In this document: piece after piece, positions 1 to 8,685 of the stretch
How the letters are laid out: each line of letters starts with the position of its first letter
How positions within the stretch are numbered: position 1 is the stretch's first letter
DNA from: Novosphingobium rosa NBRC 15208
GTDB lineage: Bacteria > Pseudomonadota > Alphaproteobacteria > Sphingomonadales > Sphingomonadaceae
Direction of reading: 5' to 3'
DNA: 64,000 bases
Assembly: GCF_001598555.1 (NCBI RefSeq)
Contig: NZ_BCZE01000010.1
Location: 124,001 to 188,000, forward strand
Notes under the pieces: model-generated
What the model was told of the DNA's origin: nothing
The model's database searches: none
What the model saw: only the letters and a program-made list of their open reading frames with translations
Made by a program: the position numbers and the translations under genes

Positions 1-1222
1 GATCCCGCTCCTGTTCGACCGTGCGACGTTGCTCGATATCCAGCAGCACACCGGGGAAGCTGAACGGCGTGCCATCGGGCGCCAGATCGACGCGGCCATT
101 GGCTTCGATCCAGTAATAATGGCCATCGGCCCGGCGAACGCGATATTGATGGGCATAGGCGCCGCCGCGCCTCAGGCCTTCGTCCATGGCGTGGCGCAGC
201 CCTGCCTTGTCGTCGGGATGGACGGTGGCGATCACCTGCTCCAGACTGAGCCCGTCGCGCCCCAGCGCCGGGTCCAGCCCGAAGGCGCGGGCGAAGGCCT
301 CGTCCACGGTGAAGCGGTCGCCGGGAATGTCCCAGAACCATGTGCCGATGATCGCCCCGGCGGAGAGCGCCAGTTGCACCCGCTCGATGTTCGCGCGGGC
401 GATGGCCTCGCTGGCGCGCAGGGCGTTTTCGGCCTGTTTGCGGGCCTCGATGTCGCGGAACAGCACCGAGACCTGGCGGCGTTCCGCCGGTTCCACCCGC
501 GCGGCGGAGACCTCGATATGCCGACCTGCCTCGATAAAACGGCGCTCGAAGCGGATGCCTTTGCCGGTGCGCAGCACGCTGCCGTAGAGCTCCAGCCAGC
601 CATCGGCATCGTCGGGCGCCACATCGCGCAGCGTCTTGCCCACGATGCCCGCGATGCCGGTGTGGCGCTCGTAACCGGCATTGGCGACGATATGCATATA
701 GTCGCTGAGCGGACCATGCGGGCCGTCAAAGAATTCGATGATGCAGAAACCGTCGTCGATGGCGTCGAACAGGGCGCGATAGCGTTCTTCGCTGAGCGTC
801 AGGGCATCGCGGGCCTCGCGTTCGGCGGTGATGTCGCGGGCGATGCCGATGAAGCGCAGAGGCGTGCCGTCGGGGCCGAACTCGGTCTCGCCCTTGCGCG
901 CGATCCAGCGCAGGGCCCCGGTATCGGCGCGGATGACGCGATATTCGGTCTCGCCCTTGATGGCGCCGCTGCGGCGCGACTGGGTGCTGGAGATCCTGTC
1001 GCGATCTTCCTCCAGCACGCGTTCCTCGATCAGCGCGGCGGGGCATTGCGGCACCACCGGCAGGCCATAGAGGCGGCAGAATTCGGGGGTGGGGATCAGC
1101 AGATCCTCGCGCAGATCGATGGTGAACAGGCCGATGCCGCCCGCCTCCTGCGCCTGACGCAGGCGGATCACTTCGGCTTCGAGACTGGCGCGGGAGAGGG
1201 ATGTTACGTCAGGTCCGGTCAT
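1..1222 (-). CDS. PAS/PAC multi-domain sensor protein (C-terminus beyond the window)
   Basis: The minus-strand frame is open from an ATG at 1222 to the left edge without a stop, so at least 407 residues are present and the output domain is missing. Reading it gives three PAS/PAC units. The first begins near residue 20 and its PAC part contains FIGIARDITAEREARDAL. The second follows SEERYRALFDAIDDGFCIIE and its PAC part contains VLFRDIEARKQAENALRASE. The third contains IIGTWFWDIPGD and HPDDKAGL. PAC ends of this form normally lead into a histidine kinase (often HWE/HisKA_2 in sphingomonads) or GGDEF module, but none is visible, so signal and output are unknown. Plus-strand frames here are shadows. 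Confidence 0.8.
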   Translation of the reverse strand, partial: MTGPDVTSLSRASLEAEVIRLRQAQEAGGIGLFTIDLREDLLIPTPEFCRLYGLPVVPQCPAALIEERVLEEDRDRISSTQSRRSGAIKGETEYRVIRADTGALRWIARKGETEFGPDGTPLRFIGIARDITAEREARDALTLSEERYRALFDAIDDGFCIIEFFDGPHGPLSDYMHIVANAGYERHTGIAGIVGKTLRDVAPDDADGWLELYGSVLRTGKGIRFERRFIEAGRHIEVSAARVEPAERRQVSVLFRDIEARKQAENALRASEAIARANIERVQLALSAGAIIGTWFWDIPGDRFTVDEAFARAFGLDPALGRDGLSLEQVIATVHPDDKAGLRHAMDEGLRRGGAYAHQYRVRRADGHYYWIEANGRVDLAPDGTPFSFPGVLLDIEQRRTVEQERD

Positions 1223-1373
1223 GCTGCCTCATCATCCCTGCGCTCTTTGCGTTCTTCCTGAACCATCCTGCCGCGCCTGTCCACCGGAGCAGCGCTGGAA
1301 CGGGCTGGCGGGCAGGGGCGTGCCTCTATAAGCTTCGAAATGCGTTTCCGTTGCACTCTCTTGAAAGAAACCC

Positions 1374-1997
1374 ATGAGTGACCAGCATTTTTACGAGCCC
1401 CGCCTTGGCCATGGGCTGGCGCATGATCCGCTCAACGCCATTGTCGCGCCGCGACCCATCGGCTGGATCAGCACGCTGAGCGCCGATGGCGTGCCGAATC
1501 TGGCGCCCTACAGCTTTTTCAACGTGTTGAATTACACGCCGCCGCTGATCGGCTTTTCCTCGATGGGCTGGAAGGACAGCGTGGCCAATGCCGAGGCGAC
1601 GGGCGAATTTGTGTGGAATCTGACCACCCGCCCTCAGGCTGAAGAGATGAACGCCTCCTGCGCCGCGGTTGGCGCGGAGGTGGATGAATTCGCGCTGGCC
1701 GGGTTGGAGAAGCTGCCTTCGCGCCTGGTGAAGCCCTCGCGCGTGGCGGGCAGCCCGGTGCATTTCGAATGCAAGGTGACGCAGATCATCCGTCTCACCA
1801 CCAAGGAGGGCAAGGAACTGGACCAATGGCTGGTGATCGGCGAGGCGGTCGGCATCCATATCGACCATGCCCTGATCGAGGATGGCGTCTACCAGACCGC
1901 CAGATCGCGCACGATCCTGCGCGGCGGCGGCCCGGCGGATTATTTCGAGATCGGGCCTGAGCAACTCTTCAAAATGTATCGCCCCGCAGGCGTCTAG
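1374..1997 (+). CDS. Flavin reductase-like, FMN-binding split-barrel protein
   Basis: A 207-residue protein of the flavin reductase-like/FMN-binding split-barrel family. The family signature is seen in [24 protein letters not shown] cut short here to PRPIGWIST near residue 27 and NLAPYSFFN near residue 43, which form the FMN phosphate-binding strand pair; GEFVWNLTT near residue 73 is also typical. These cytoplasmic proteins bind FMN and either reduce it with NAD(P)H or act as flavoprotein partners; the substrate cannot be read from sequence. The gene is divergent from the PAS sensor and convergent with pncB, the two stop codons overlapping at 1994-1997. Confidence 0.8.
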   Translation: MSDQHFYEPRLGHGLAHDPLNAIVAPRPIGWISTLSADGVPNLAPYSFFNVLNYTPPLIGFSSMGWKDSVANAEATGEFVWNLTTRPQAEEMNASCAAVGAEVDEFALAGLEKLPSRLVKPSRVAGSPVHFECKVTQIIRLTTKEGKELDQWLVIGEAVGIHIDHALIEDGVYQTARSRTILRGGGPADYFEIGPEQLFKMYRPAGV

Positions 1998-3313
1998 ACG
2001 TGGACGGGCAGGGCAACCTGCCCCTCCTGCCCAAAGACGCGCAGATAGCGCTCGATCTCGCGCGGGTCGCCGGTGGCTTTTTCCGGATTGTCGGACAGCT
2101 TGACGGCGGGGCGGCCACTGGCGCCGGTCACATTGGCGTGCGTCACCTTGCAGACCAGCGAGATCGGCTCCAGGCCTTCCGCGCCATCGGGATCGCAGCC
2201 CCGGAAATCATTGGTGAGATTGGTGCCCCAGCCAAAGCTGAGCCGCACCCGCCCGTGGAAGTGCCGATAGGCTTCCTCGATGCTGTCGATGTCCATCCCG
2301 TCCGAGAGGATCAGCAGCTTCTGGCGCGGATCGACGCCATGCTCCCGCCACCAGCGGATGATCTGTTCGCCCGCCTCGATGGGGGGCAGACTGTCGGGGC
2401 GGAAACCGGTCCAGCTGGCCAGCCAGTCCGGAGCGTTGTGCAGGAAAGCTGCGCTGCCAAAAGCATCCGGCAGAGCGATCAGCAGATTGCCGTTGTAATG
2501 GGCGCGCCACTCCTCCAGCACCTGATAGGGCGCATGCGCCAGTTCGGCATCGTCCCGGGCCAGAGCCCCCGCCACCATCGGCAGTTCATGGGCATTGGTG
2601 CCGATGGCCTCCAGATCGGCATCCATCGCCAGCAGCACGTTGGAAGTGCCGATAAAGCGTTCGCCAAGGCCTTCCTTCAGCGCCTCCACGCACCAGCGCT
2701 GCCACAGGAAGCCATGGCGGCGGCGTGTGCCGAAATCGGAAATGCGCAGATCGGGCAGACCGCGCAGGCGCTCCACCTTGTCCCACAGCTTGGCCTTGGC
2801 GCGGGCATAGACCACATCGAGCGCAAACCGCCCCCGATCCCGCATCGCCGCACGGGACCGCAGCTCGTTCACGATGGCCAGCGCCGGGATTTCCCACATG
2901 GTGGTATGGGTCCACGGGCCTTCGAAATGGAGTTCATACTGGCCATCGGCCTTGCGCAGCTCATAGTCGGGCAGGCGGAAATCCGCGAGCCACGCAATGA
3001 AATCGGGCGCGAACATCTGCTGCTTGCCGTAAAAGGCATTGCCTGCCAGCCAGATCAGCTCTTTCTTGGAAAAGCGCAGGGTCCGCGCGTGATCGAGTTG
3101 CGCGCGCAGTTCCCCTTCGTCGATGATCTCGCCAAGGCGCACGCTTTTGGTGCGGTTGATCAGCGAGAAGGTCGCCCGCACATCGCCGTGAATATGCCGG
3201 ATCATCTGCAGCATCAGCAGCTTGTAGAAATCCGTGTCCAGCAGGCTGCGCACAATCGGATCGAGCCGGAAATTGTGATCGTAGGTGCGCTTGGCAATAT
3301 CGGTAACGGTCAT
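1994..3313 (-). CDS. pncB: Nicotinate phosphoribosyltransferase
   Basis: A 439-residue protein that joins nicotinate to PRPP to give nicotinate mononucleotide in NAD salvage. Family features include [15 protein letters not shown] near residue 20, the FGTRRRHGF block near residue 190, GTSNVLLA near residue 220, and the C-terminal [12 protein letters not shown] that contacts the phosphoribosyl group. The ATG at 3313 (protein starting [15 protein letters not shown]) is chosen. The frame stays open a further 28 codons upstream, but those codons would be supplied by an intergenic hairpin repeat (3364-3400), so they are unlikely to be translated. Length is normal for the E. coli-type enzyme. Confidence 0.93.
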   Translation of the reverse strand: MTVTDIAKRTYDHNFRLDPIVRSLLDTDFYKLLMLQMIRHIHGDVRATFSLINRTKSVRLGEIIDEGELRAQLDHARTLRFSKKELIWLAGNAFYGKQQMFAPDFIAWLADFRLPDYELRKADGQYELHFEGPWTHTTMWEIPALAIVNELRSRAAMRDRGRFALDVVYARAKAKLWDKVERLRGLPDLRISDFGTRRRHGFLWQRWCVEALKEGLGERFIGTSNVLLAMDADLEAIGTNAHELPMVAGALARDDAELAHAPYQVLEEWRAHYNGNLLIALPDAFGSAAFLHNAPDWLASWTGFRPDSLPPIEAGEQIIRWWREHGVDPRQKLLILSDGMDIDSIEEAYRHFHGRVRLSFGWGTNLTNDFRGCDPDGAEGLEPISLVCKVTHANVTGASGRPAVKLSDNPEKATGDPREIERYLRVFGQEGQVALPVHV

Positions 3314-3363
3314 GCGGTGATCTTGCGCGATGGCAAGGGGGAAAGTCCAGTGGAAGAAAGAGT

Positions 3364-3400
3364 GAAAAGCGAGGGTGTTACGCCCTCGCGCTCCCATAAC
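3364..3400 (-). repeat. Dispersed intergenic hairpin repeat, copy 1
   Basis: On the minus strand this reads GTTATGGGAGCGCGAGGG, then CGTAACA, then CCCTCGC and a T-rich tail. The 7-bp arms GCGAGGG/CCCTCGC lie at 3369-3375 and 3383-3389. The same element recurs at 29474-29506, 29671-29711 and 33794-33836 with the arms kept and the loop varied. It sits upstream of pncB. Confidence 0.85.
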
Positions 3401-3652
3401 GTCTCCCGGCGAGGCAGCAGTGGCGCGCCATCGGTGTGCCTAACCTCTCCTTCGTGCAATAAACGTATGGAACGTAACGCAAAGCTCTGTTGATCGATGC
3501 TCTGTCCCGGGTGGTCGCAAGGCCTTTTGGCCTCACGCCGATCCGTGGTTCAATGGCGATGTGCCGAGCTATGACAGAGTCTCAATCGTGATGGCTCAGC
3601 GACCATCTATGCTGCCCGGGCCCTGTTGCCCCCGGGGAAAAGGAGCCCTCCC

Positions 3653-4624
3653 ATGACTGCCCCGTCAGACCTGCGCCGCATCGGCCGATCCGAACTTGTC
3701 ACCCCCCCGCTGATCCTTGGCGGCAATGTCTTCGGCTGGACCGCCGACCGCAACGCCAGCTTCGCCGTCCTCGACGCCTTCGTGGCGGGTGGCGGCAAGG
3801 TGATCGACACAGCCGATGTCTATTCCGCCTGGGTCGATGGCCATAAGGGCGGCGAATCCGAAACCGTCATTGGTGAATGGTTGCGCCAGCGCGGCAAGCG
3901 CGATGATGTGATCATCACCACCAAGGTCGGCATGCTGCCCATCGATGGCGTGCAGGGGCTCGACCCCGCCCATATCGCCAGGGCGGTGGAAGGGTCGCTC
4001 AAACGGCTCGGCACCGATTATATCGACCTCTATCTTGCCCATCGTGACGATGCCGACACCGATCAGAACGACGTGGCCGAAGCCTTCGACCGGCTGGTGA
4101 AGGATGGCAAGGTCCGCACCATCGGCGCTTCCAACTTCGATGCCGGCCGGCTGGCCTCCGCGGTCGAGGGGCAGGAAGGCGAGGGACAGGCCCGCTATCA
4201 GGCCCTGCAGAACCAGTACAATCTGCTGGAGCGCCATGAGTATGAAGGCGCGGTGCAGGATTATTGCGTCGCCCATGATATCGGCATGACGCCCTATTAC
4301 GGCCTCGCCAGCGGCTATCTCACCGGCAAGTATCGCAAGCCGGAGGATGCCAAAGGCGCCCGCGCCGGGGCCGTCGGCAAATATCTGGACGGCGATGGCC
4401 CGCGCGTGCTTGCGGCGCTCGATGCCGTGGCGGCGGCGCATCAGGCCAGTCTGGCGCAGGTGGCGCTGGCATGGATCGCGGCTCAGCCCGGGATCGCCGC
4501 GCCCATCGCCAGCGCGACCAGCGTGAAGCAGGTCGAGGATCTGCTGGGCGCGATCCATCTGCAACTCACTTCCGAAGACCTTTCGCGCCTGGACAAGGCC
4601 AGCAAGGCGGGCGTTACGGCTTGA
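3653..4624 (+). CDS. Aldo/keto reductase
   Basis: A 323-residue member of the NADP-dependent aldo/keto reductase family (TIM barrel, cytoplasmic). Near the N-terminus GGNVFGWTAD and VIDTADVYSAW carry the catalytic Asp and Tyr, and LKRLGTDYIDLYLAHRDD is the classical strand-4 block; IGASNFDAGRL and NQYNLLERHEYE follow. Start is the ATG at 3653, preceded eight bases upstream by AAGGAG; an in-frame ATG at 3626 lacks a ribosome site. The protein resembles the YajO/general stress 69 subgroup of AKRs. The physiological substrate is unknown. It is followed after 95 bases by purT on the same strand. Confidence 0.88.
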   Translation: MTAPSDLRRIGRSELVTPPLILGGNVFGWTADRNASFAVLDAFVAGGGKVIDTADVYSAWVDGHKGGESETVIGEWLRQRGKRDDVIITTKVGMLPIDGVQGLDPAHIARAVEGSLKRLGTDYIDLYLAHRDDADTDQNDVAEAFDRLVKDGKVRTIGASNFDAGRLASAVEGQEGEGQARYQALQNQYNLLERHEYEGAVQDYCVAHDIGMTPYYGLASGYLTGKYRKPEDAKGARAGAVGKYLDGDGPRVLAALDAVAAAHQASLAQVALAWIAAQPGIAAPIASATSVKQVEDLLGAIHLQLTSEDLSRLDKASKAGVTA

Positions 4625-4719
4625 ACAAAAGCGTGGGCGCATTCTTGCAAAGGGGATGCGCTCGCCTTCTGCCTTGCCTATAGGCGGCGTGATCAGCGCA
4701 GGCGAAAAGGACAAGGATC

Positions 4720-5895
4720 ATGGCGTTCACGGCGAAAATCTTGCTGCTCGGTTCGGGCGAGCTGGGGCGTGAATTCGTGATCGCCGCCAAGCGGCTGGGC
4801 GCGCAGGTCATCGCCTGCGACGCCTATGAAGGCGCTCCGGCGATGCAGCTTGCCGATGGTTTCGAGGTTTTCTCGATGCTCGATGGCGAGAAGCTGCGCG
4901 TCGCCATCGAAAAGCATCAGCCCGATTTCGTCGTCCCCGAGATCGAAGCCATCCGCACCGAGGTGCTGGCCGAGGTGGAGGCGCAGGGCGTTCATGTCGT
5001 GCCCTCGGCCCGCGCCACGATCCTCACCATGAACCGCGACCGCATCCGCGATGTGGCGGCGCAGGATCTCGCCTTGCGCACCTCGCGCTATCGCTATGCC
5101 GAGAGCCTTGAGGAGGTGCTGGAGGGCGCTGCCTTCACAGGCCTGCCTTGCGTGATCAAGCCGGTGATGTCCTCCTCGGGCAAGGGGCAGAGCACCGTGC
5201 GCGAGGCCGAAAGCCTTGAGGCCGCCTGGACCTATGCCGTGGCCAATATGCGCGGCGACCGCCAGCGGGTGATCGTGGAGGAATTCGTCGCCTTCGATTA
5301 CGAGATCACGCTGCTGACCATCCGCGCGAAAGACGGCGTGCATTTCTGCCCGCCCATCGGCCACCGGCAGGAGCGCGGCGATTATCAGGAAAGCTGGCAG
5401 CCCGCCGCCATGAGCGCGCAGGCCATTGCCGATGCTCAGGCCATGGCGCGCAAGGTGGTGGACGATCTGTGCGGCTATGGCCTGTTCGGCGTGGAGTTCT
5501 TCGTGAAGGGTGAGGAGGTGATCTTCTCCGAGCTGTCGCCGCGCCCGCATGATACGGGGATGGTGACGCTGATCTCGCAGGACCTGACCGAATTCGACCT
5601 GCATGCCCGCGCCATTCTGGGCCTGCCGATCCCCGAGATTGCGCTGCGCGGGGCTTCGGCCTCGGCGGTGCTGCTGGCCGACCGCGATTCCACCAATTTC
5701 CATTTTGAGGGGCAGGCCGAGGCGCTGACCACCGGCGAAAGCGATGTGGCGCTCGATCTGCGCATCTTCGCCAAGCCCAGCGCGCGGCCCTATCGCCGCA
5801 TGGGTGTCACGCTGGCCCGCGCGAAGGACACCGATACTGCCCGCCGCATCGCTGCGGAGGCTGCCGGGAAACTGAAGATCGTCTACGCGGACTGA
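4720..5895 (+). CDS. purT: Formate-dependent phosphoribosylglycinamide formyltransferase
   Basis: A 391-residue ATP-grasp enzyme that makes formyl-GAR from GAR, formate and ATP, a folate-independent route to step three of purine synthesis. Seen: N-terminal LLLGSGELGREFVIAAKRLG, nucleotide-site VIKPVMSSSGKGQS near residue 148, EEFVAFDYEITLLT, GVEFFVKGEEVIFSE near residue 258 and SPRPHDTGMVTL, all diagnostic of PurT. Start ATG at 4720 follows AAGGACAAGGATC. Full length for the family. Its 3' end overlaps the convergent HxlR regulator by 13 bases. purL lies 24 kb away, so purine genes are scattered. Confidence 0.95.
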   Translation: MAFTAKILLLGSGELGREFVIAAKRLGAQVIACDAYEGAPAMQLADGFEVFSMLDGEKLRVAIEKHQPDFVVPEIEAIRTEVLAEVEAQGVHVVPSARATILTMNRDRIRDVAAQDLALRTSRYRYAESLEEVLEGAAFTGLPCVIKPVMSSSGKGQSTVREAESLEAAWTYAVANMRGDRQRVIVEEFVAFDYEITLLTIRAKDGVHFCPPIGHRQERGDYQESWQPAAMSAQAIADAQAMARKVVDDLCGYGLFGVEFFVKGEEVIFSELSPRPHDTGMVTLISQDLTEFDLHARAILGLPIPEIALRGASASAVLLADRDSTNFHFEGQAEALTTGESDVALDLRIFAKPSARPYRRMGVTLARAKDTDTARRIAAEAAGKLKIVYAD

Positions 5896-6332
5896 GCGGC
5901 TGGGAAGGCGCCGGGCTCCCCGGCGTCTTTGGCCAGATCGTAGCGGATGCGGTTGCCCTCGATCTGCTCGGTATGCGCGCGCGCCCAGCCGCCCAGATGG
6001 CGCAGCGGCACCGACAGCGACTGGCCCAATTCGGTCAGCGCATATTCCACCTGTGGCGGCACGGTGGGATAGACCGTGCGGCTGACCATGCCGTCGCGCT
6101 CCAGCGCTTTCAACGTGCGCGTCAGCATCTGCTGCGAGATGCCGCCGATGGTGCGCTTCATCTCGTTGAAGCGGCGCGGGCGTTCCACCAGCACCATCAC
6201 GATCATCACCGTCCATTTGTCGCCCACGATGGTGAGGATGCTGCTCATCTTGCGGCATTCGGCGCTGACGCCCGGGTGATCGGGCATCGTCGTGGGGAGT
6301 GGGGGAGAAGATTGGGGGGTAGGCATATCCAT
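5883..6332 (-). CDS. HxlR-family transcriptional regulator
   Basis: A 149-residue winged-helix regulator of the HxlR type. It has CRKMSSILTIVGDKWTVMIV near residue 26 (the conserved Cys and GDKW block), RFNEMKRTIGGISQQMLTRTL as recognition helix region and GMVSRTVYPTVPPQVEYALT as the wing. HxlR proteins sense electrophiles, redox state or metabolites and commonly control a divergent oxidoreductase. Here the divergent gene 90 bases away is azoR, a very common pairing, so azoR is the likely target. A start at 6287 (MPDHPGVS) would also keep the full domain; the longer form has a low-complexity proline tail. Confidence 0.88.
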   Translation of the reverse strand: MDMPTPQSSPPLPTTMPDHPGVSAECRKMSSILTIVGDKWTVMIVMVLVERPRRFNEMKRTIGGISQQMLTRTLKALERDGMVSRTVYPTVPPQVEYALTELGQSLSVPLRHLGGWARAHTEQIEGNRIRYDLAKDAGEPGAFPAAQSA

Positions 6333-6421
6333 ATGACCTGGTCCTAAAAATATGCGTTCTTGGCAGGGCGCTTCCAGTCACATAGCTGGTCCTGGTCACA
6401 AATCCAGACCGGAGACCCCCC

Positions 6422-7000
6422 ATGAAGCTTCTGCATCTCGATTCCAGCATCACCGGCGACAATTCGGCCAGCCGCGCCATCACCGCCGCCATCGTCGAGC
6501 GCCTGAGCGATACGCACCAGGGCCTTGAGATCACCCATCGCGATCTGGCCGCCGAGCCGCTGCCCCACCTCACCATGGAGACCTGTCTCGCGCTGGAGAA
6601 TGGCGAGGATGTTCAGCAATTCCTCGATGCCGATATCGTGGTGATCGGCGCGGGCTTCTACAATTTCACCATTCCCAGCCAGCTCAAGGCCTGGATCGAC
6701 CGCATCGCGGTGCGTGGCAAGACCTTCTCCTATGGCGAGAACGGCCCCAAGGGGCTGGCCGGTGGCAAGCGCGTGATCATCGCTCTGGCGCGCGGCAATG
6801 TCTATGGCGAGGGCTCGCCCTTTAGCGCCTATGAGCATGCCGAGACGCTGCTGCGCTCGATCTTCGGCTTTATCGGCGTGACCGACCTTGAGGTCATCAT
6901 CGCCGAAGGGCTGGGGCGCGGCGAGGACGCCCGCAAGGCTGCCATCGAGGGTGCCCTGCAACAGGCCAGCCGCCTCGAAGCGGCCGTCGCCATCGTTTAA
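6422..7000 (+). CDS. azoR: FMN-dependent NADH-azoreductase
   Basis: A 192-residue flavodoxin-fold quinone/azo reductase, cytoplasmic, using FMN and NADH for two-electron reduction. Seen: MKLLHLDSSITGDNSASRAI at the N-terminus (FMN phosphate loop), FYNFTIPSQLKAWIDRIAV near residue 80 (the AzoR hallmark) and ARGNVYGEG. Start ATG at 6422 follows GGAGACCCCC. The gene is divergent from the HxlR regulator, consistent with induction by quinones or other electrophiles. It converges with the Rrf2 regulator, sharing four bases at the stops. Confidence 0.93.
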   Translation: MKLLHLDSSITGDNSASRAITAAIVERLSDTHQGLEITHRDLAAEPLPHLTMETCLALENGEDVQQFLDADIVVIGAGFYNFTIPSQLKAWIDRIAVRGKTFSYGENGPKGLAGGKRVIIALARGNVYGEGSPFSAYEHAETLLRSIFGFIGVTDLEVIIAEGLGRGEDARKAAIEGALQQASRLEAAVAIV

Positions 7001-7458
7001 ACCGGATCCGCGCGGGCAGGCTCGACAGCCAAAAGCTTTGGGCGTGCCCGCGACGGCAACCGCGATCCCTCGGCGGCCTGAGCAAGGGTCTGGCCATCCA
7101 GCTCCGCCAGAAAAGCCTGCATCGCCCGGTTGAGCATACCCGTCAGGCCGCAATTGCCGCGCAGGATGCAATGCTCGCAATCGGCAAGGTTGAGGCAGGG
7201 TTCGGTCAGCCGCACCACCGCGCCCAGAGTGATCTCCTCGGCGGGGCGGGCCAGACGAAAACCCCCGCTGCGCCCGCGCACCGTTTCCAGCAGGCCGGCG
7301 CTGGCCAGCTCATTCACCACCTTCATCGCATTGTTGCGCGAAATATCGTGCTCCTGCGCCACCTTGCCGATCCCCAGCAGCCCGTCGCCCTCACGCGCGA
7401 CCAACGCGGCATGCAGCAGGATGCGCAGGGCATAATCGGTATGGGCGGTAAGGCGCAT
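6997..7458 (-). CDS. nsrR: Rrf2-family regulator, NsrR-like (nitric-oxide sensing)
   Basis: A 153-residue Rrf2 winged-helix regulator. The N-terminus MRLTAHTDYALRILLHAAL and helix region EHDISRNNAMKVVNELASAG match NsrR closely. Cysteines in EPCLNLADCEHCILRGNC near residues 87-103 supply three or four potential Fe-S ligands. NsrR carries an Fe-S cluster that reacts with NO, relieving repression. It is divergent from a globin gene, and two matching 19-bp inverted repeats sit between the two starts, which fits repression of the globin and self-control. The extended C-terminal tail after residue 130 is not conserved. The name is by family and context, not proven. Confidence 0.87.
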   Translation of the reverse strand: MRLTAHTDYALRILLHAALVAREGDGLLGIGKVAQEHDISRNNAMKVVNELASAGLLETVRGRSGGFRLARPAEEITLGAVVRLTEPCLNLADCEHCILRGNCGLTGMLNRAMQAFLAELDGQTLAQAAEGSRLPSRARPKLLAVEPARADPV

Positions 7459-7477
7459 CTCAGCAGTGACCTTTAAT

Positions 7478-7496
7478 CATGCATCCATATTGCATG
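7478..7496. promoter_or_regulatory. Putative NsrR operator 1
   Basis: CATGCATCCATATTGCATG is a 19-bp inverted repeat with 6-bp arms, 19 bases upstream of the nsrR-like start. A second site of the same length and arms lies 38 bases away at 7516-7534. The AT-rich ATGCAT core agrees in general form with NsrR-type sites. Confidence 0.7.
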
Positions 7497-7515
7497 TTTA
7501 TGCGCTCGGAGTATA

Positions 7516-7534
7516 CATGCATTCGACTCGCATG
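7516..7534. promoter_or_regulatory. Putative NsrR operator 2
   Basis: CATGCATTCGACTCGCATG is a 19-bp inverted repeat matching operator 1 at eleven or more positions, ending just before the globin ribosome site (AAGGAG at 7539). Binding here would block globin transcription or early elongation. Confidence 0.7.
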
Positions 7535-7552
7535 TTTTAAGGAGTGATCGAC

Positions 7553-8008
7553 ATGGCCGCGCCGCTTTCCGAACAGACCATCGCCATCGTCAAGGCCACC
7601 GCGCCGGTGTTGCAGAAGCATGGGCTGGCGATCACCACCCGCATGTATGAGCGCCTTTTCGTCAACGAAGAGGTGCGGGCGCTGTTCGACCAGGCCGCTC
7701 AGGAATCCGGCGAACAGCCGCGCCGTCTGGCCGCCGCCATCCTTGGCTATGCGCAGAATGTGGACAAGCTGCAGAATTTGACGCCGGTGGTGGCGCGCAT
7801 GGTGCAGCGCCATGTCGAAACCGGCGTGAAGGCCGAGCATTATCCGCTGGTGGCCGATGCCTTGCTGCCCGCCATCCGCGATGTGCTGGGCGAGGCGGCC
7901 AGCGACGAGGTTCTGGCCGCCTGGGGCAAGGCCTATTGGTTCCTCGCCGACATTCTGATCGGCAAGGAGAATGATCTTTACGCCCGGCGGGCCGAAGAAG
8001 CGGCCTGA
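7553..8008 (+). CDS. Single-domain haemoglobin (flavohaemoglobin-type globin)
   Basis: A 151-residue globin without the flavin reductase domain of Hmp. The globin fold is visible: MYERLFVNEEVRALFDQ (B/C helices and the CD region), LGYAQNVDKLQNL, then QRHVETGVKAEHYPLVAD, where the His of RHVETGVK is the proximal haem ligand, and WGKAYWFLADILIGKENDLY as the H helix. Length equals Vitreoscilla haemoglobin. Such proteins dioxygenate NO or carry oxygen; an external reductase would be needed. Start ATG at 7553 has AAGGAG eight bases upstream; a GTG at 7544 lies too close to it. The NsrR-like regulator and two operators upstream suggest NO-induced expression. Confidence 0.9.
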   Translation: MAAPLSEQTIAIVKATAPVLQKHGLAITTRMYERLFVNEEVRALFDQAAQESGEQPRRLAAAILGYAQNVDKLQNLTPVVARMVQRHVETGVKAEHYPLVADALLPAIRDVLGEAASDEVLAAWGKAYWFLADILIGKENDLYARRAEEAA

Positions 8009-8050
8009 TCGCCTCTCGACAAATGCCGCCGCATCCTCCTAGTCAGCCAT

Positions 8051-8608
8051 ATGAGTGATGCAGCCGTCGAAAATCTGGTGATCGAAATCCGGGACCATTA
8101 TGTGGCCCAGTTCCGCGCCTTCCTGATCCATCAGCGGGCGGTCAGCCATGCGGGCAGCCCGGAGGTGAAGTTCGAGCTGCCCGAAGGCACCGCGGCCTAT
8201 CGCAAATGGGCGGTGGTGGACTTCCTGCGCACGGACGATGGCCCGGAAAGCATCTTCTTCGAGCCCGAGGGCATGCTGGTCTTCGATCCCATCGAGGGCC
8301 AGATGCCATCCTCTTCTCAGGAGACCGTGGCGGACCTCACCATCGAGGGCCTGCGCTGGGACGCCGTAACCATCGAGCATGATCTGCCCGCCATCGAGGA
8401 GGCCATCGCCGACTGGTTCGAAAAATGGTTCGATCCCGATGAGGTCGATTACGATCCGGAGGCCGAACTGACCGGCTGCGTTCATTCGGTTTATGTGGCG
8501 CCGCAGCGGCTGCATGTCGATCTGGGCACGGCCTCTGCCGAGGCTTTCTGGGAACTGCTGGAGGCTCTGGTGGAGGCCAAGGCCACCAAAATCCGCGTGG
8601 TTTCATAA
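8051..8608 (+). CDS. Conserved hypothetical protein
   Basis: A 185-residue acidic, soluble protein with no signal peptide and no recognised family. It has a run of acidic residues in DWFEKWFDPDEVDYDPEAE near residue 122 and a C-terminal part LHVDLGTASAEAFWELLEAL that could be a ferredoxin-like alpha/beta segment. Codon use and GC3 match the neighbours and the frame is clean, so it is likely a real gene. It follows the globin after 42 bases and may be cotranscribed. No function is proposed. Confidence 0.7.
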   Translation: MSDAAVENLVIEIRDHYVAQFRAFLIHQRAVSHAGSPEVKFELPEGTAAYRKWAVVDFLRTDDGPESIFFEPEGMLVFDPIEGQMPSSSQETVADLTIEGLRWDAVTIEHDLPAIEEAIADWFEKWFDPDEVDYDPEAELTGCVHSVYVAPQRLHVDLGTASAEAFWELLEALVEAKATKIRVVS

Positions 8609-8685
8609 GGAACCACGCCGATTGATTTCGGCAGGAAGCTGTTTCACCCTGTGCTGCGATGCATTCGCCAGCAAAGGGGCCCTCG

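Noticed and set aside
29..1261. 410-codon plus-strand frame at the left edge
   Set aside because: The opposite strand encodes clear PAS/PAC domains; this frame is its shadow and shows no family.
1994..3493. 497-codon plus-strand frame opposite pncB
   Set aside because: Shadow of pncB; no protein family and no ribosome site.
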